This document shows positions 7,245-8,067 of a stretch of 8,067 bases of DNA, piece by piece. The DNA comes from Nitrospiraceae bacterium. Its GTDB lineage: Bacteria; Nitrospirota; Nitrospiria; Nitrospirales; UBA8639. The first letter of the stretch is position 1, and each line of letters starts with the position of its first letter. The position numbers were made by a program, and so were the translations under genes. The DNA lies in contig DOFS01000300.1 in assembly GCA_003523945.1 (NCBI GenBank), positions 5,033 to 13,099 on the forward strand, given 5' to 3'. Below the pieces are notes generated by a model. The model did not search any database. It saw nothing but the letters and a program-made list of their open reading frames with translations, and was not told where the DNA came from.

Positions 7245-7799
7245 TTATTTGGGATCAGACTCCACGGAGCCGTCCGGTCTTTCTTCCATGGCTTGAATGT
7301 CCCCCACTACTGAGACTTCTTCTTCCGTCAGTACCCGATCAATGTCCAAGAGGGTCACTAAGCGATCTTGTGTACTGCCAATGCCCGAAATAAATGTGAT
7401 ATCGACCGAGCTACCCATGTCAGGAGGAGCTTGAATATCCTTGGCATTCATATCCAATACATCAGAAACCGCGTCAACCAAAAACCCCATCACCCGGTTC
7501 CGGACATTGACCACCACCACCACCGTGAAAGACGTGGGTTCGGTCACACCCATACCGAATTTTATGCGTAAGTCGACAATGGGCACGATTGTGCCTCTCA
7601 GGTTAAGCACCCCTTTGAGGAAATCCGGCGTATTAGGGATTCGGGTCACCGAGGTGTACCCTTTGATTTCCTGCACTTTCAGAATATCTACTCCGTAACA
7701 TTCATCGGCCAGATTGAAAGTAAGATATTGTTGATCCTCGCTGGAATAGGTCGTCCGAACATCCCGGTGTTCCGTGGTGTCAACAGCGGCCGTGGGCAT
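7245..7799 (-). CDS. cheW: CheW, chemotaxis coupling protein
   Basis: CheW joins chemoreceptors to the kinase CheA in the cytoplasmic signalling array. The 184-residue protein is slightly longer than the usual 150-170 because of a polar N-terminus of about 20 residues and an acidic tail. The SH3-like CheW fold covers about residues 22-160: YLTFNLADECYGVDILKVQEI at its start, GVLNLRGTIVPIVDLR (63-78) with the conserved NLRG receptor-contact region, GFLVDAVSDVL (105-115), and the final LVTLLDIDRVL. ATG at 7797-7799 follows GGAG with 7-base spacing, a strong ribosome site. It lies between the 3' end of cheA and MCP-A, only 48-105 bases from the MCP-A start depending on which start is used, which fits one transcript. 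Confidence 0.97.
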   Translation of the reverse strand: MPTAAVDTTEHRDVRTTYSSEDQQYLTFNLADECYGVDILKVQEIKGYTSVTRIPNTPDFLKGVLNLRGTIVPIVDLRIKFGMGVTEPTSFTVVVVVNVRNRVMGFLVDAVSDVLDMNAKDIQAPPDMGSSVDITFISGIGSTQDRLVTLLDIDRVLTEEEVSVVGDIQAMEERPDGSVESDPK

Positions 7800-7830
7800 G
7801 GATGGTCTCCTTCATTGTCAGTATGGTTTT

Positions 7831-7876
7831 TTACCGGTAGATACTTTTCTCTCTACTCAAGAGATCGAACCGGTAA
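7831..7876. repeat. Inverted repeat in the cheW leader
   Basis: TTACCGGT (7831-7838) and its complement ACCGGTAA (7869-7876) are separated by 30 bases that contain a further TCTCT/AGAGA pairing. The transcript could fold into a stem-loop about 30 bases upstream of the cheW start. No U-run follows it on the minus strand, so it is not a standard terminator. The function is unknown; an mRNA stability or translation element or a regulator site are possibilities. Confidence 0.4.
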
Positions 7877-7943
7877 GCCAAGAGAGAGTGAAAAAATCTT
7901 GTTCATTTGTGTGGGCTACGAGTCTTTTTTTGGGTCTCCGTCT

Positions 7944-7978
7944 TGGACACGGCTCCCTATGCCGCCGCCGTGTGTCCA
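7944..7978 (-). repeat. GC-rich hairpin across the cheA stop codon
   Basis: TGGACACACGGC and GCCGTGTCCA in the transcript can pair over about 10 bases with a 2-base bulge, and the loop holds the cheA TAG. No U-run follows, so it is unlikely to be an intrinsic terminator. It could protect a processed 3' end or slow read-through toward cheW. Confidence 0.35.
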
Positions 7979-8067
7979 GCCCTGGCCAATTTGGCCAATC
8001 CCGGCACATCCAGAATTAAGGCGACCTGCCCGTCTCCCAGTATCGTAGCTCCGGAAATGGCCTCGAC
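7957..8067 (-). CDS. cheA: CheA, chemotaxis histidine kinase, C-terminal end (5' part outside the window)
   Basis: Only the last 36 residues and the TAG stop are present. They read VEAISGATILGDGQVALILD followed by VPGLAKLARAGHTAAA. The GATILGDG-VALILDV pattern is the well-conserved last strand region of the CheW-like P5 regulatory domain of CheA, which binds CheW and the receptors. The whole protein should be a cytoplasmic kinase that phosphorylates CheY and CheB. The next gene downstream is cheW after 157 bases, a standard arrangement. The identification rests on a short fragment, but the motif is specific; a CheW-CheY fusion protein would be the main alternative. Confidence 0.88.
   Translation of the reverse strand, partial: VEAISGATILGDGQVALILDVPGLAKLARAGHTAAA

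Noticed and set aside
7890..7903. T-run on the minus strand after cheA as a terminator
   Set aside because: The T6 stretch has no stable stem directly before it; the GC-rich hairpin lies about 48 bases too far upstream.
1..8067. Mobile element, CRISPR array, tRNA or phage genes
   Set aside because: No regularly spaced repeats, transposase or integrase motifs, terminal inverted repeats or cloverleaf-like sequence were seen; the long repeat is paralogous coding sequence.

Overview
This window is part of a bacterial chemotaxis gene cluster. Every convincing gene lies on the minus strand, so transcription runs from the right edge to the left. In that order it holds: the last 36 codons of cheA; cheW; a dCache-type methyl-accepting chemotaxis protein (MCP-A); a possible 59-residue membrane peptide; a second chemoreceptor whose periplasmic domain carries a c-type heme motif (MCP-B); a small secreted monoheme DUF3365/Tll0287-like protein; cheR; and the first 93 codons of cheD, cut by the left edge. 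No rRNA, tRNA, CRISPR array, transposase or integrase was seen.

Organism: a motile Gram-negative bacterium that can attach heme c outside the cytoplasm, with roughly balanced base composition. Heme-c chemoreceptors and DUF3365 cytochromes occur in redox-active lineages such as Nitrospirota and Geobacter-like Desulfobacterota. Nitrospirota is my guess, from memory of such gene content; nothing in the sequence proves it.

Layout: 7957-8067 cheA 3' end; 7800-7956 leader of cheW with inverted repeats; 7245-7799 cheW; 4920-7139 MCP-A; 4594-4919 spacer with the small reading frame; 2785-4593 MCP-B; 2714-2762 terminator; 2559-2587 possible promoter; 1948-2487 secreted cytochrome; 1870-1907 strong terminator; 1278-1869 a 592-base stretch with no credible gene, which probably holds the cheR promoter; 420-1277 cheR; 1-279 cheD.

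How the parts fit: both receptors end in the same FFEEF sequence, which matches the C-terminal pentapeptide that tethers CheR, and this CheR has the Gly-containing beta-subdomain loop of pentapeptide-binding CheR proteins. The two signalling domains are about 92% identical (205 of 222 positions by hand alignment, no gaps), so both receptors probably join the same CheA/CheW arrays. MCP-B carries a Gln in its C-terminal methylation site where MCP-A has Glu, and a CheD-type deamidase lies in the same cluster. The most striking feature is the pairing of a heme-c chemoreceptor with a free secreted protein of the same sensor fold immediately downstream, which suggests redox- or gas-directed taxis.
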